In this document: in pieces, positions 16,208 through 24,339 of the stretch
How the letters are laid out: every line of letters starts with the position of its first letter
Numbering within the stretch: position 1 is the first letter of the stretch
Assembly: GCA_964622455.1 (NCBI GenBank)
Contig: CAZUQP010000012.1
Location: forward strand, 1-30,789
Reading direction: 5' to 3'
DNA from: CAZUQP01 sp964622455
GTDB taxonomy: Bacteria > Pseudomonadota > Gammaproteobacteria > DSM-16500
Length of the DNA: 30,789 nucleotides
Translations under genes and position numbers: made by a program
Notes under the pieces: model-generated
Told to the model about the DNA's origin: nothing
Database searches by the model: none
The model's input: the letters and a program-made list of their open reading frames with translations, nothing else

Positions 16208-17338
16208 TTATTCTTTCTCATCCGGTTTATACAAAATTTCTTTCAATGCAATTCCCAATGCGTTGGTCGCCTCAGAAACCATCGGCACCAACAACCGCCT
16301 GCCAATTTCATTTTCTGCAATCCAATGCGCAAAAGGCCCTGCAACTTCTACAAAAGGTGTTTGCCGTCCGACCGTATTTAACATATACCACAAACGACGG
16401 TCTACGGGTTTAAGCCATAAAAAATCAGCGGATGCTTGCACGCCGTCACTGCGCGCAGCGTGCAGCATTTCCGCCATGACAGTCAGTAAATAAGCATGTG
16501 ATTGGATCACATGCTGGACTAATTTAGTATTTTCATGTTTTTTACATAATTCATCTGCACCGGCGAAATTTAATTTACCTGTCGAAGATAAATTAATTTG
16601 AGTAAATAAATCAAAGGCAGCTTTAGTATCCCCATTGATACGCGCAGCAAAAGCGCCAAATAATGCTTTAATGTGCGGAGGTAATCGATCAACCCCGGGC
16701 CACATAGGCCCTAACTGAACAGCAAATAATTTGTTTGCCTTGCCGCGTTTTAAGTTCACCTCAATTCGGTTCCATTCTTTATGCGTCATACCTTCTTGCG
16801 GTTGACGTTTATATTCTTCTAATAGCTGATGCTTCTTACAAAACTGCATCGGTGTCAGTGCCATCGCCCATGAGCCTTTATCAATATCTTTATGAACTAA
16901 ATCTAAATGCACGACCGGCGTAATTTGCGGCCAATTCTTTTTTTCTAACTCTGCAAGATCACGCATTGAGTAAATACGTTTAAAAACTCGGGTACCGCTG
17001 GTAAAAAATATTAAGAGTGCCAGCATAAAAATAATCACGACTAACGGATAGCGTAAATACTCCCCGACCGCCTGCCCTACTTTGATAACATATTCAAAAG
17101 AGACTTGATTCACATCAGGATTATTTAGCGTGTTAAGGATGGTCGTGCGCACATCTTGTAATTGATCGGTGAACAAACTGAGAAAATTAATTTCGAGCAA
17201 TTTGACATGGAAATAGAAATAAATGACTTGTTTTTTAAATGCTATCCAGAGAACTGCGGAAAATACACAACAAGCAGCAACGACCCAAAGGGTCCCCATA
17301 GAATTATCAGATTGATTCGGTTGCGCTGGAGGTGCCAT
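16208..17338 (-). CDS. icmP: Dot/Icm coupling-complex protein DotM/IcmP
   Basis: DotM/IcmP, the inner-membrane partner of DotL that binds acidic (Glu-rich) effector signals. It has 376 residues (Legionella about 376) with membrane segments near 13-30 and 90-112. Family features include KKNWPQITPVVHLDLVHKDID, the WAMALTPMQFCKKHQLL block and a helical cytosolic domain. It is the first icm gene here, 43 bp after dksA; icmT, S, R and Q, which precede icmP in Legionella, are not present. The ribosome-binding site TGAGG lies 6-7 bases before the ATG. Confidence 0.94.
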   Translation of the reverse strand: MAPPAQPNQSDNSMGTLWVVAACCVFSAVLWIAFKKQVIYFYFHVKLLEINFLSLFTDQLQDVRTTILNTLNNPDVNQVSFEYVIKVGQAVGEYLRYPLVVIIFMLALLIFFTSGTRVFKRIYSMRDLAELEKKNWPQITPVVHLDLVHKDIDKGSWAMALTPMQFCKKHQLLEEYKRQPQEGMTHKEWNRIEVNLKRGKANKLFAVQLGPMWPGVDRLPPHIKALFGAFAARINGDTKAAFDLFTQINLSSTGKLNFAGADELCKKHENTKLVQHVIQSHAYLLTVMAEMLHAARSDGVQASADFLWLKPVDRRLWYMLNTVGRQTPFVEVAGPFAHWIAENEIGRRLLVPMVSEATNALGIALKEILYKPDEKE

Positions 17339-17380
17339 GTGCTTACCTCAATAAAAATTCCTCTCTTTAGGAAAGATAAA

Positions 17381-17824
17381 TCAGCCTCCCTGCTTCTCAC
17401 GAATCTCATCCAGCATTTTACAATCAATGCAAAGTGTTGCTGTAGGCCTTGCTTCTAAACGCCTTAAGCCAATTTCAACACCGCATACTTCGCAATAACC
17501 ATATTCTTTATCGGTAAGCAGCTGTAAAGATTCTTCAATTTTTTTGAGTAACTTGCGTTCTCGATCACGCGCTCTTAATTCTAAGCGGAATTCTTCCTCT
17601 TGACTGGCGCGGTCATTAGGATCTGCGTAATTCACAATATCATCTTTCATGTGATGAACAGTACGATCCGCTTCTTCCATGATTTGTTGACGTAATAAAG
17701 TTAAAATTTTAGTGAAATGTGCCCGCATTTTAACGCCCATGTATTCTTCTTTTTTCTTGGGCTTATAAGGGCTAATACCCAACATTTCTAAGCTGGGTTC
17801 TAAAATGTCTTTGATCGTCGCCAT
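17381..17824 (-). CDS. dksA: RNA polymerase-binding transcription factor DksA
   Basis: DksA binds the RNA polymerase secondary channel and works with ppGpp in the stringent response. It has 147 residues (E. coli 151). The coiled-coil tip Asp pair is present in YADPNDRASQEEE (Asp68, Asp71), and the four zinc cysteines are intact (CEVC at 111/114, CIDC at 132/135), with the family block RRLEARPTA. It stands between prmC and icmP on the same strand. Given the 43-bp gap, it may be cotranscribed with the secretion genes, which would tie secretion to the stringent response; that link is inference. Confidence 0.96.
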   Translation of the reverse strand: MATIKDILEPSLEMLGISPYKPKKKEEYMGVKMRAHFTKILTLLRQQIMEEADRTVHHMKDDIVNYADPNDRASQEEEFRLELRARDRERKLLKKIEESLQLLTDKEYGYCEVCGVEIGLRRLEARPTATLCIDCKMLDEIREKQGG

Positions 17825-17862
17825 ACGTGTTCTCCTACTATTCTTACTATTCTATGCCAAAA

Positions 17863-18720
17863 CTAAATACGATACCAAACATCAGCCGCTATTCTTCCCC
17901 GCGTCACTCGCTCATGACCCGCCAAATCTCGATAAGAATGGATATCCACATAACCATGATGAGCGAGTAACATCCGCACCGCTTCTGCTTGCAAGAAACC
18001 ATGTTCAAGCATGATGAAGCCCTCGGTTTTTAAATACGATTTTGCTTCCCTAATAATGCGGCAAAGATCGGATAATCCATTTTCCCCCGCCATTAAAGCA
18101 GATGCCGGTTCACAGTGCACATCATTTTGCTGAAAATGTGGGTCCCCTTGTGCAATATAAGGTGGATTGCTAATAATCCCGTCAAATTTAATCTTAGGTA
18201 ATGCGAAGCACCAATCCCCTTCATAAAAGACCACATTTTGAATATTCAAACGCATGGCATTCTCTTTTGCAATGTTAAGTGCCGCTAAGCTCTTATCTGT
18301 CGCATACACTTTAAAATCGGGCCGCTCATGCGCAATCGCTAATGCAATGGCGCCTGAGCCAGTCCCTAAATCCGCAATATTATTTTTTTCACCTCGTGCT
18401 TCTTTCAGTGCGTGCTCCACCAACAATTCTGTTTCCGGTCGAGGAATGAGCGTATCAGGTGTTACTTTAAGATTAAGCGACCAAAATTCACGGTACCCGA
18501 CAATATAGGCAACCGGCATCTTTGATTTGCGCTCTGCCACTAACTTTTCGAAAAAAATATTTTCAGCCGATGTTAATATACGTTCTGGAAATGCGAGTAA
18601 ATAACTACGATCTACTTGTAAAACATGCGCCAATAAAATTTCTGCATCCAATCTTTCTGTATCACTGATGGATGTAAATTCTGCTGCAGCCAAAGATAGC
18701 GCTTTCTGGATAGTCAGCAT
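17863..18720 (-). CDS. prmC: Release factor glutamine N5-methyltransferase PrmC
   Basis: PrmC (HemK) methylates the Gln of the GGQ motif in release factors RF1/RF2. It has 285 residues, with the SAM-binding motif IADLGTGSGAIALA (115-128), the substrate motif NPPY (185-188), and the PRPETE(L)LVE stretch at 93-102 typical of PrmC. Its ATG shares one base with the prfA stop (TAATG), coupling the enzyme to its substrate gene, the usual hemA-prfA-prmC order. Confidence 0.97.
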   Translation of the reverse strand: MLTIQKALSLAAAEFTSISDTERLDAEILLAHVLQVDRSYLLAFPERILTSAENIFFEKLVAERKSKMPVAYIVGYREFWSLNLKVTPDTLIPRPETELLVEHALKEARGEKNNIADLGTGSGAIALAIAHERPDFKVYATDKSLAALNIAKENAMRLNIQNVVFYEGDWCFALPKIKFDGIISNPPYIAQGDPHFQQNDVHCEPASALMAGENGLSDLCRIIREAKSYLKTEGFIMLEHGFLQAEAVRMLLAHHGYVDIHSYRDLAGHERVTRGRIAADVWYRI

Positions 18721-19802
18721 TAATCACCTAATTGAGACAATAAATCAGTTTGATGTTCATGAATTAATGCCTGGATAATCTCATCTAAATCACCATTCAT
18801 GATGGCGGGTAATTGATAGAGTGTTAAATTAATACGATGGTCCGTTAAACGGCCTTGAGGAAAATTATAAGTACGAATACGCTCTGAACGATCGCCTGTC
18901 CCGACCAAATGACGACGTGTTTCAGCTTGCTGTTGTTGTTGTTTATTGCGCTCTTCTGCTAATAATTTTGCTTTGAGTAATGAAAGCGCCCGCGCACGGT
19001 TTTTATGCTGTGAACGTTCATCTTGGCACTCGACAACGGTACCGCTAGGAATATGCGTGATGCGAATGGCAGAATCTGTTTTTTGTACATGCTGGCCGCC
19101 GGCACCCGATGCACGAAAAGTATCAATGCGTAAATCTTGAGGATTAATATCAATCGCTTCCACTTCATCTACTTCCGGCATCACAGCAATCGTACAAGTC
19201 GATGTGTGGATACGTCCTTGCGCTTCAGTTTCTGGTACACGCTGTACACGATGCACCCCTGATTCAAATTTAAAGCGAGAGTAAGCGCCCTGGCCAATGA
19301 TCCGCAAAATAATTTCTTTATAACCGCCTTGTTCACTGGCATTTCTGCTAATCAATTCTACTTGCCACCCTTGCGTTTCTGCATAACGCGTATACATACG
19401 GCTTAAATCACCCGCAAAAATCGCTGCCTCATCACCTCCCGCTCCTGCACGGATTTCTAAAAAAATATTACTGTCATCATGCGGATCACGCGGTAATAAT
19501 AAAATTTGTAGCTCATGTTCTAAGGAATTTTGCAATTCTTCCGCATTCTTCAGTTCTTGCTTGGCTAATTCTTGCAATTCTTTATCTTCTTCTTTTAATA
19601 ATTCTTTGGCACCCGCAATATCTTGCAAACACGTTTGAAAACGCTGAAATACATCAACCACCGGCCTAAGTTCTGCATATTCTTTAGAATAATCACGAAA
19701 TCGATTTTGCTGCTGAATCACATGAGGATCTGCGAGCAGCGCATTTAATTCTTCAAAACGCTCGGTGAGTGATTGTAATTTTTTTTCAATCGATGGCTTC
19801 AT
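18720..19802 (-). CDS. prfA: Peptide chain release factor 1
   Basis: RF1 ends translation at UAA and UAG. Its 360 residues match E. coli length. The catalytic GGQ is at 235-237 (SGAGGQHVQK), and the stop-codon-reading PxT tripeptide is PET (190-192, RVPETEAQGRIHTS), where E. coli has PAT. It overlaps hemA by 4 bp (ATGA). Confidence 0.98.
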   Translation of the reverse strand: MKPSIEKKLQSLTERFEELNALLADPHVIQQQNRFRDYSKEYAELRPVVDVFQRFQTCLQDIAGAKELLKEEDKELQELAKQELKNAEELQNSLEHELQILLLPRDPHDDSNIFLEIRAGAGGDEAAIFAGDLSRMYTRYAETQGWQVELISRNASEQGGYKEIILRIIGQGAYSRFKFESGVHRVQRVPETEAQGRIHTSTCTIAVMPEVDEVEAIDINPQDLRIDTFRASGAGGQHVQKTDSAIRITHIPSGTVVECQDERSQHKNRARALSLLKAKLLAEERNKQQQQQAETRRHLVGTGDRSERIRTYNFPQGRLTDHRINLTLYQLPAIMNGDLDEIIQALIHEHQTDLLSQLGD

Positions 19803-21055
19803 GAGAGTTCACTCTCTAACTCAGGAATAGCAAATAATTGCTGGGCCAATTGCAACACTTCAAGACGTCCTTCAAAGCCCGCTTGACGCAATTGCACGGT
19901 CGGTGTGTGTAATAATTTTTGGCTGAGCGCTCTTGCAAATAGAGTCAACACTTCTTTAGGCTCATCCCCTCGTTGTAATTGCCGCAATGATTTTAATAAT
20001 TCTGCATCACACAAGTCTTCAATTTGCTTTCGATAAGCACGAATCGTAGTTGCCACAACATCCAGTGAACGCAGCCAAGCGATAAAATCGTGTGTACGCT
20101 GCTCTATCACTTCGCGTGCTTTTTCTGCCGCATGTTCTCGCCCACGTAAATTTTTCTGAATAATCGTTTTTAAATCATCAATTGAATAAAGTTCCACATG
20201 CTCTAATTTCGCGACTGAGGTTTCTATGTTGCGCGGCACAGCGATATCCACTATTAAAATAGACTTTTGCCGCGAACAGAGCATGCTCTCTGTCACTAAG
20301 GGTGCCGTACTTCCCGCTGCAGAAATAACGACATCTGCTATTTGCAATGCTGAAGATAATTCAGAAAACTGCATGTACTCAGCCGAATATTTTTTAGCGA
20401 GTGCCTTTGCATGATCGCTGCTTCGATTAACGATTAATATTCGTTTTGGAAAATGCGTTTGTAAATGCCGCAACACTAAATCAACCGTAGCACCTGCACC
20501 AATTAATAATACAGTCATCTCTTTTAAAGACTGCTGTTTTTTTTCTTTAATAAAATTAACCGCAGCAGATGAAACAGAAACAGGACATGCACCAATCGCT
20601 GTGTGCGTTCTCACGTCTTTTGCGACCGAAAAAACTTGCTGAAATAAACGATTAAACAAAGTGCCGATAACACCCGCTGCACAACTTTCTGAAAAAGCTT
20701 CTTTCATTTGCCCTAAAATTTGCGATTCGCCCAGCACCATAGAATCTAAACCGCACGCAACTTCCATAATATGCAAAACCGCACGCTCATCTTGATAAAA
20801 ATACATGGCTGGCATTAATTCAGCACGCGATAGCGCATGATGCCGGCAAAACCAATCTACAATTTTATTGATATCATCCGCATTACAATAAAGCTCCGAA
20901 CGATTGCACGTTGATAAAAGAACGGCTTCTTGTATGTTTTCATTCGTTAATAAATCTTGCAGATAAAGCGGAAGCTTCTCTTCTGAAAAAGTGACTTTCT
21001 CCCTGAGCTCTATAGGGGCTGTTTTATGGTTGATTCCGCAAGCAATAATGGGCAT
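19799..21055 (-). CDS. hemA: Glutamyl-tRNA reductase
   Basis: HemA reduces glutamyl-tRNA to glutamate-1-semialdehyde, the first step of C5-pathway heme synthesis. It has 418 residues (E. coli 418), with the catalytic Cys50 in LLSTCNRSELY, the substrate-binding block GLDSMVLGESQILGQMKEA, the NADPH-binding VLLIGAGATVDLV, and the C-terminal dimerisation helices. It heads the hemA-prfA-prmC operon and is divergent from lolB, the common gammaproteobacterial arrangement. Confidence 0.97.
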   Translation of the reverse strand: MPIIACGINHKTAPIELREKVTFSEEKLPLYLQDLLTNENIQEAVLLSTCNRSELYCNADDINKIVDWFCRHHALSRAELMPAMYFYQDERAVLHIMEVACGLDSMVLGESQILGQMKEAFSESCAAGVIGTLFNRLFQQVFSVAKDVRTHTAIGACPVSVSSAAVNFIKEKKQQSLKEMTVLLIGAGATVDLVLRHLQTHFPKRILIVNRSSDHAKALAKKYSAEYMQFSELSSALQIADVVISAAGSTAPLVTESMLCSRQKSILIVDIAVPRNIETSVAKLEHVELYSIDDLKTIIQKNLRGREHAAEKAREVIEQRTHDFIAWLRSLDVVATTIRAYRKQIEDLCDAELLKSLRQLQRGDEPKEVLTLFARALSQKLLHTPTVQLRQAGFEGRLEVLQLAQQLFAIPELESELS

Positions 21056-21087
21056 AGGAAGGCATGCGCTCGTTTAAAAGTGCGAGT

Positions 21088-21117
21088 ATTTTATGTGAAA
21101 TCATTTAGAATAGCCAA
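21088..21117 (-). promoter_or_regulatory. Candidate hemA promoter
   Basis: On the minus strand, -35 TTGGCT (21112-21117) and -10 TAAAAT (21088-21093) are separated by 18 bases and lie 33 bases before the hemA start, in the hemA/lolB divergent gap. Confidence 0.45.
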
Positions 21118-21162
21118 TGGCTCTATCAAAATCTAAACCCCGGGTTTATACTAAAATTCAAT

Positions 21163-21762
21163 ATGCGGCATTTTATTTTAGTTTTCATAGCAACGTCTTA
21201 CGCGCTCTTTCTCACGAGCTGCGCATCTATATCTACGGCGCCGCCTCAAAATCAACCGCTCTCCTGGGAACATCGGGCAGCAGTTCTCTCAAATATTCAA
21301 CAGTGGAATTTAAAAGGATTGATCGCCTTACGTACTTCTCAAAATGCATGGAGCGCCAATTGGCAATGGCAGCAAACAAAAAATAATTATACGATTCTTC
21401 TATTCGGACCCTTGGGCTCAAATTCTTTAAAATTAACTGGCAATTCAGGGGGCGTTTTACTTGAAATGGCAGATGGTAAAAGATTGACTGCAAGAGATCC
21501 TGAATCCTTATTGGCCCGACAATTAGGCTGGCGATTACCGGTTTCTTTCTTGCGTTATTGGGTGCGAGGTTTGCCAGTGCCGACACTTCCCGCACAAAAA
21601 CAATTTGATGATTATCATCACCTCGCTGTATTAATGCAAAATGATTGGACCATTCGCTATTTGCGCTACACTTCAATCAATGGAATGGATGTGCCGAACA
21701 AAATTTTTCTGACTAATCCTAACATGAGTGTCAAAATTATTATCTCAGAATGGCAGCTGTAA
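21163..21762 (+). CDS. lolB: Outer-membrane lipoprotein receptor LolB
   Basis: LolB takes lipoproteins from periplasmic LolA and inserts them in the outer membrane. It has 199 residues: a lipoprotein signal with lipobox LTSC (Cys20), then the LolB-type half-barrel with WNLKGLIALRT, WSANWQWQQTKNNYTILLFGPLGS and the Trp-rich stretch. Its place, divergent from hemA and upstream of prs, is the classic lolB slot. The gene that normally follows, ispE, is missing. Confidence 0.88.
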   Translation: MRHFILVFIATSYALFLTSCASISTAPPQNQPLSWEHRAAVLSNIQQWNLKGLIALRTSQNAWSANWQWQQTKNNYTILLFGPLGSNSLKLTGNSGGVLLEMADGKRLTARDPESLLARQLGWRLPVSFLRYWVRGLPVPTLPAQKQFDDYHHLAVLMQNDWTIRYLRYTSINGMDVPNKIFLTNPNMSVKIIISEWQL

Positions 21763-21867
21763 AAAATATTAAGTTTCCGTTGACACTTATACAATCCCTG
21801 AGGAAAATAGGCGCCCTACGCTGGAACACTTGACACCTTACAGCGTTATTAAGTCTCGCTCTATTGT

Positions 21868-21942
21868 TGGGGTGTAGCCAAGTGGTAAGGCACCGGGTTT
21901 TGATCCCGGCATTCCTAGGTTCGAATCCTAGCACCCCAGCCA
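21868..21942 (+). tRNA. tRNA-Gln (anticodon TTG)
   Basis: A 75-base cloverleaf: acceptor TGGGGTG pairs with CACCCCA. The anticodon stem CCGGG/CCCGG carries loop TTTTGAT (anticodon TTG, reads CAA/CAG). The T-arm contains GGTTCGAATCC. Discriminator G and an encoded CCA end follow. tRNA-Gln just before prs is also seen in related gammaproteobacteria. Confidence 0.97.
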
Positions 21943-21990
21943 ATTCAGTAATATGATATCCATACCAATGCAATGAGAAGGACGTCAACT

Positions 21991-22938
21991 GTGTCTGAGA
22001 TCATGATTTTCAGCGGCAACGCAAGCGAAGCGCTCGCAAAACACATCGTAGAACATTTGAATTTACCGCTGGGCAAAGCTCACGTTGGCCGTTTCAGCGA
22101 TGGCGAAACCATGGTTGAAATTCAAGAAAATGTTCGTGGCCGTGATATTTTTATTATTCAATCCACCTGCGCTCCCACTAACGACAACTTGATGGAATTA
22201 ATTATTATGGCGGATGCTTTGCGCCGCGCATCTGCAACCCGTATTACAGCGGTGGTGCCCTATTTTGGTTACGCACGTCAAGATAGACGCGTGCGTTCAG
22301 CGCGCGTTCCTATTACCGCAAAAATTGTGGCTGACATGATGGCAAGCGTTGGCATCAGCCGGCTAGTCACTGTTGATTTACATGCAGATCAAATTCAAGG
22401 GTTCTTTTACATGCCGGTCGATAACCTTTACAGCACACCTATCATGCTTCAGGATATCACTCAAAAAGATTATCAAAACATCATGATTGTTTCGCCTGAT
22501 GTCGGCGGCGTTATTCGGGCACGCGCCATTGCCAAACGAGTACCAGGCGCTGATTTAGCTATTATTGATAAACGCAGACCACAGCCGAATGAAGCGCAAG
22601 TGATGCACATCATAGGCGATGTTAAAAATCGTGATTGTATTATCGTGGATGATATTGTTGATACTGCAAGCACGCTTTGCAAAGCAGTAGAAGCATTAAA
22701 AGAACATGGCGCTGCTAAAGTAGTTTCTTATGTCACCCATCCTGTCCTTTCCGGTCATGCCATTCCTACTATTGAATCCTCCCCTTTAGATGAATTAATC
22801 GTGACAGACACGATCCCTTTAAGCAACGAAGCGAAAGCGTGCAAACATATCCGTTCTTTAAGTTTAAGCCACATGATTGCTGAGGCCATTCGACGTATCA
22901 GCGGGGCAGGTTCATTAAGCCGGATGTTTTTGGACTAG
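21991..22938 (+). CDS. prs: Ribose-phosphate pyrophosphokinase
   Basis: Prs makes PRPP from ribose-5-phosphate and ATP, feeding nucleotide, His, Trp and NAD synthesis. From the GTG start it has 315 residues. Seen: SEIMIFSGNAS at the N-terminus, FSDGETMVEIQENVRGRDIFIIQ, the metal-binding VTVDLHADQIQGFF, and the PRPP loop DDIVDTASTL. I choose GTG 21991 because GAGAAGGA (21975-21982) lies eight bases before it; ATG 21973 would precede the ribosome-binding site and ATG 22003 is the other option. Confidence 0.97.
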   Translation: MSEIMIFSGNASEALAKHIVEHLNLPLGKAHVGRFSDGETMVEIQENVRGRDIFIIQSTCAPTNDNLMELIIMADALRRASATRITAVVPYFGYARQDRRVRSARVPITAKIVADMMASVGISRLVTVDLHADQIQGFFYMPVDNLYSTPIMLQDITQKDYQNIMIVSPDVGGVIRARAIAKRVPGADLAIIDKRRPQPNEAQVMHIIGDVKNRDCIIVDDIVDTASTLCKAVEALKEHGAAKVVSYVTHPVLSGHAIPTIESSPLDELIVTDTIPLSNEAKACKHIRSLSLSHMIAEAIRRISGAGSLSRMFLD

Positions 22939-22957
22939 CATCCCACTCAATTTCAGG

Positions 22958-22963
22958 TATAAT
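22958..22963 (+). promoter_or_regulatory. Candidate rplY promoter (-10 TATAAT)
   Basis: A perfect TATAAT lies 62 bases before rplY in the gap after prs. A TTGGAC at 22930-22935 resembles a -35 but sits 22 bases away, too far, so the -35 is unclear. Confidence 0.4.
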
Positions 22964-22972
22964 TCGCCCTCC

Positions 22973-23008
22973 CCCATCCCTGGTCGCGGTGATGGGTATT
23001 TATTTAAT
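22973..23008 (+). promoter_or_regulatory. GC-rich hairpin in the rplY leader, T-rich tail
   Basis: A hairpin with arms CCCATC (22973-22978) and GATGGG (22991-22996) is followed by a T-rich run. It could end prs transcription, or act as a leader/attenuator for rplY just past the predicted start point. Confidence 0.4.
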
Positions 23009-23025
23009 TTATTTGGAGAAATACT

Positions 23026-23742
23026 ATGGCAACCATTAAATTCGAACTCGAAGCCGACGTTCGTCAAGACATAGGGAAAGGTGCGAGCCGCCGCCTACGT
23101 CATACGGATAAGGTCCCTGCCGTCATTTACGGCGCAGGTGAAGCCCCAGAATCACTCACCTTAGATCATAATAAAGCATTAAACGCACTCTCCCATGAAG
23201 CCTTTTATTCACATATTCTGACCTTGAAAGTAGGCAAAAAAAATGAAAAAGTGATTTTAAAGGCGGTGCAGCGTCATCCCGCTAAACCTCGAATTGCACA
23301 TATTGATTTTTTACGCATTCGCGCTGACCAAAAGCTGCATATGCATGTTCCATTTCATTTTCTCGGTGAAGAAAATGCGCCGGGTCTCAAAGAAGGCGGT
23401 GCTTTCTCTCACTTGATGAACGATGTAGAAGTCGTCTGCCTCCCCGCTGATCTTCCTGAATTTATTGAGATCGATGCATCAAATCTTCTATTAGACCAAT
23501 CGATTCATTTAAGCGAACTCAAATTACCTAAAGGCGTTGAGTTAGCCGCATTTGCGCATGGTGTTGAAGGCCATGATCAAGCAATCATTAGCATTCATAT
23601 TCCACGCATTATTGAGGAAGAAGTCATTGAAACTGCTGTAGAAGCGACTGCGGAAACAGCAGAAGGTGCGGAACAACCGGCGGCTGAAGCGGCCCCCGCT
23701 GCTGAAGCAACAGATAAAGAAAAAGATAAGGGTAAAGAATAG
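23026..23742 (+). CDS. rplY: Ribosomal protein bL25 (Ctc form)
   Basis: bL25 of the long Ctc/TL5 type binds 5S rRNA. It has 238 residues: an N-terminal L25 domain (ASRRLRHTDKVPAVIYG, then HPAKPRIAHIDFLRI), a C-terminal TL5 domain (about 100-190), and a low-complexity Ala/Glu tail (about 200-238) ending in KEKDKGKE. E. coli L25 has only the first domain (94 residues). Its ribosome-binding site is GGAG. It is followed by pth 13 bp later. Confidence 0.95.
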   Translation: MATIKFELEADVRQDIGKGASRRLRHTDKVPAVIYGAGEAPESLTLDHNKALNALSHEAFYSHILTLKVGKKNEKVILKAVQRHPAKPRIAHIDFLRIRADQKLHMHVPFHFLGEENAPGLKEGGAFSHLMNDVEVVCLPADLPEFIEIDASNLLLDQSIHLSELKLPKGVELAAFAHGVEGHDQAIISIHIPRIIEEEVIETAVEATAETAEGAEQPAAEAAPAAEATDKEKDKGKE

Positions 23743-23755
23743 CTGAGGTAACACC

Positions 23756-24337
23756 TTGTCTGGTATAAAACTCATTGTCGGTTTAGGGAATCCGGGTGCC
23801 GATTATGCAGAAACTCGGCACAATGCGGGCGCATGGTTTGTGCTTCAATTAGCGCGCACGCTCAAAATAACGTTACGTCATGATAAAACTTATCCAGGGT
23901 TTCATTCTGATGCTGAACAAAATGGCCATCGCTTTCACCTTTTTATTCCTGCCACTTTTATGAATGTATCAGGCACATCTGTCAATACGTACGCAAAATA
24001 TTATAAAATCTTACCAGAAGATATCCTGGTTGCGCATGATGAAATTGATATTCCTGTCGGCGATATCCGCTTAAAGTTTGATGGCGGTCATGGCGGACAC
24101 AATGGACTGCGCGACATCATTCAGTGTATGGGAACAAACAAATTTCATCGTTTGCGAATTGGCGTGGGTCGTCCTCTGCGCAGTAAAGATGTGGTTGATT
24201 ATGTATTAAAACCCCCTAAAAAAACTGAGCGTGAAAAAATTGATAGTGCATTACAAAATGCATTTTGCATTTTACCCGATTTATTAAAGGGCGAATTTCA
24301 AAAAGCCATGCACACACTCCATACAAAAGAGGCATAA
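23756..24337 (+). CDS. pth: Peptidyl-tRNA hydrolase
   Basis: Pth frees tRNA from dropped-off peptidyl-tRNAs. It has 193 residues with the family start LIVGLGNPGADYAETRHNAG (catalytic His22, Asn12) and VAHDEIDIPVGDIRLKFDGGHGGHNGLRDI. It uses a TTG start with a GAGG ribosome-binding site nine bases upstream; no nearby in-frame ATG fits the family start. It lies between rplY and ychF in the usual order. Confidence 0.96.
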   Translation: MSGIKLIVGLGNPGADYAETRHNAGAWFVLQLARTLKITLRHDKTYPGFHSDAEQNGHRFHLFIPATFMNVSGTSVNTYAKYYKILPEDILVAHDEIDIPVGDIRLKFDGGHGGHNGLRDIIQCMGTNKFHRLRIGVGRPLRSKDVVDYVLKPPKKTEREKIDSALQNAFCILPDLLKGEFQKAMHTLHTKEA

Positions 24338-24339
24338 TC

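Noticed and set aside
21233..21676. Minus-strand ORF of 147 codons opposite lolB
   Set aside because: Antisense shadow; lolB has a lipobox and the conserved place, while this ORF has no recognisable features.
21780..21835. Two TTGACAC motifs as strong promoters for tRNA-Gln
   Set aside because: Both TTGACA boxes (21780-21785 and 21830-21835) lack a convincing -10 at 16-18 bases, so I do not list them as promoters.
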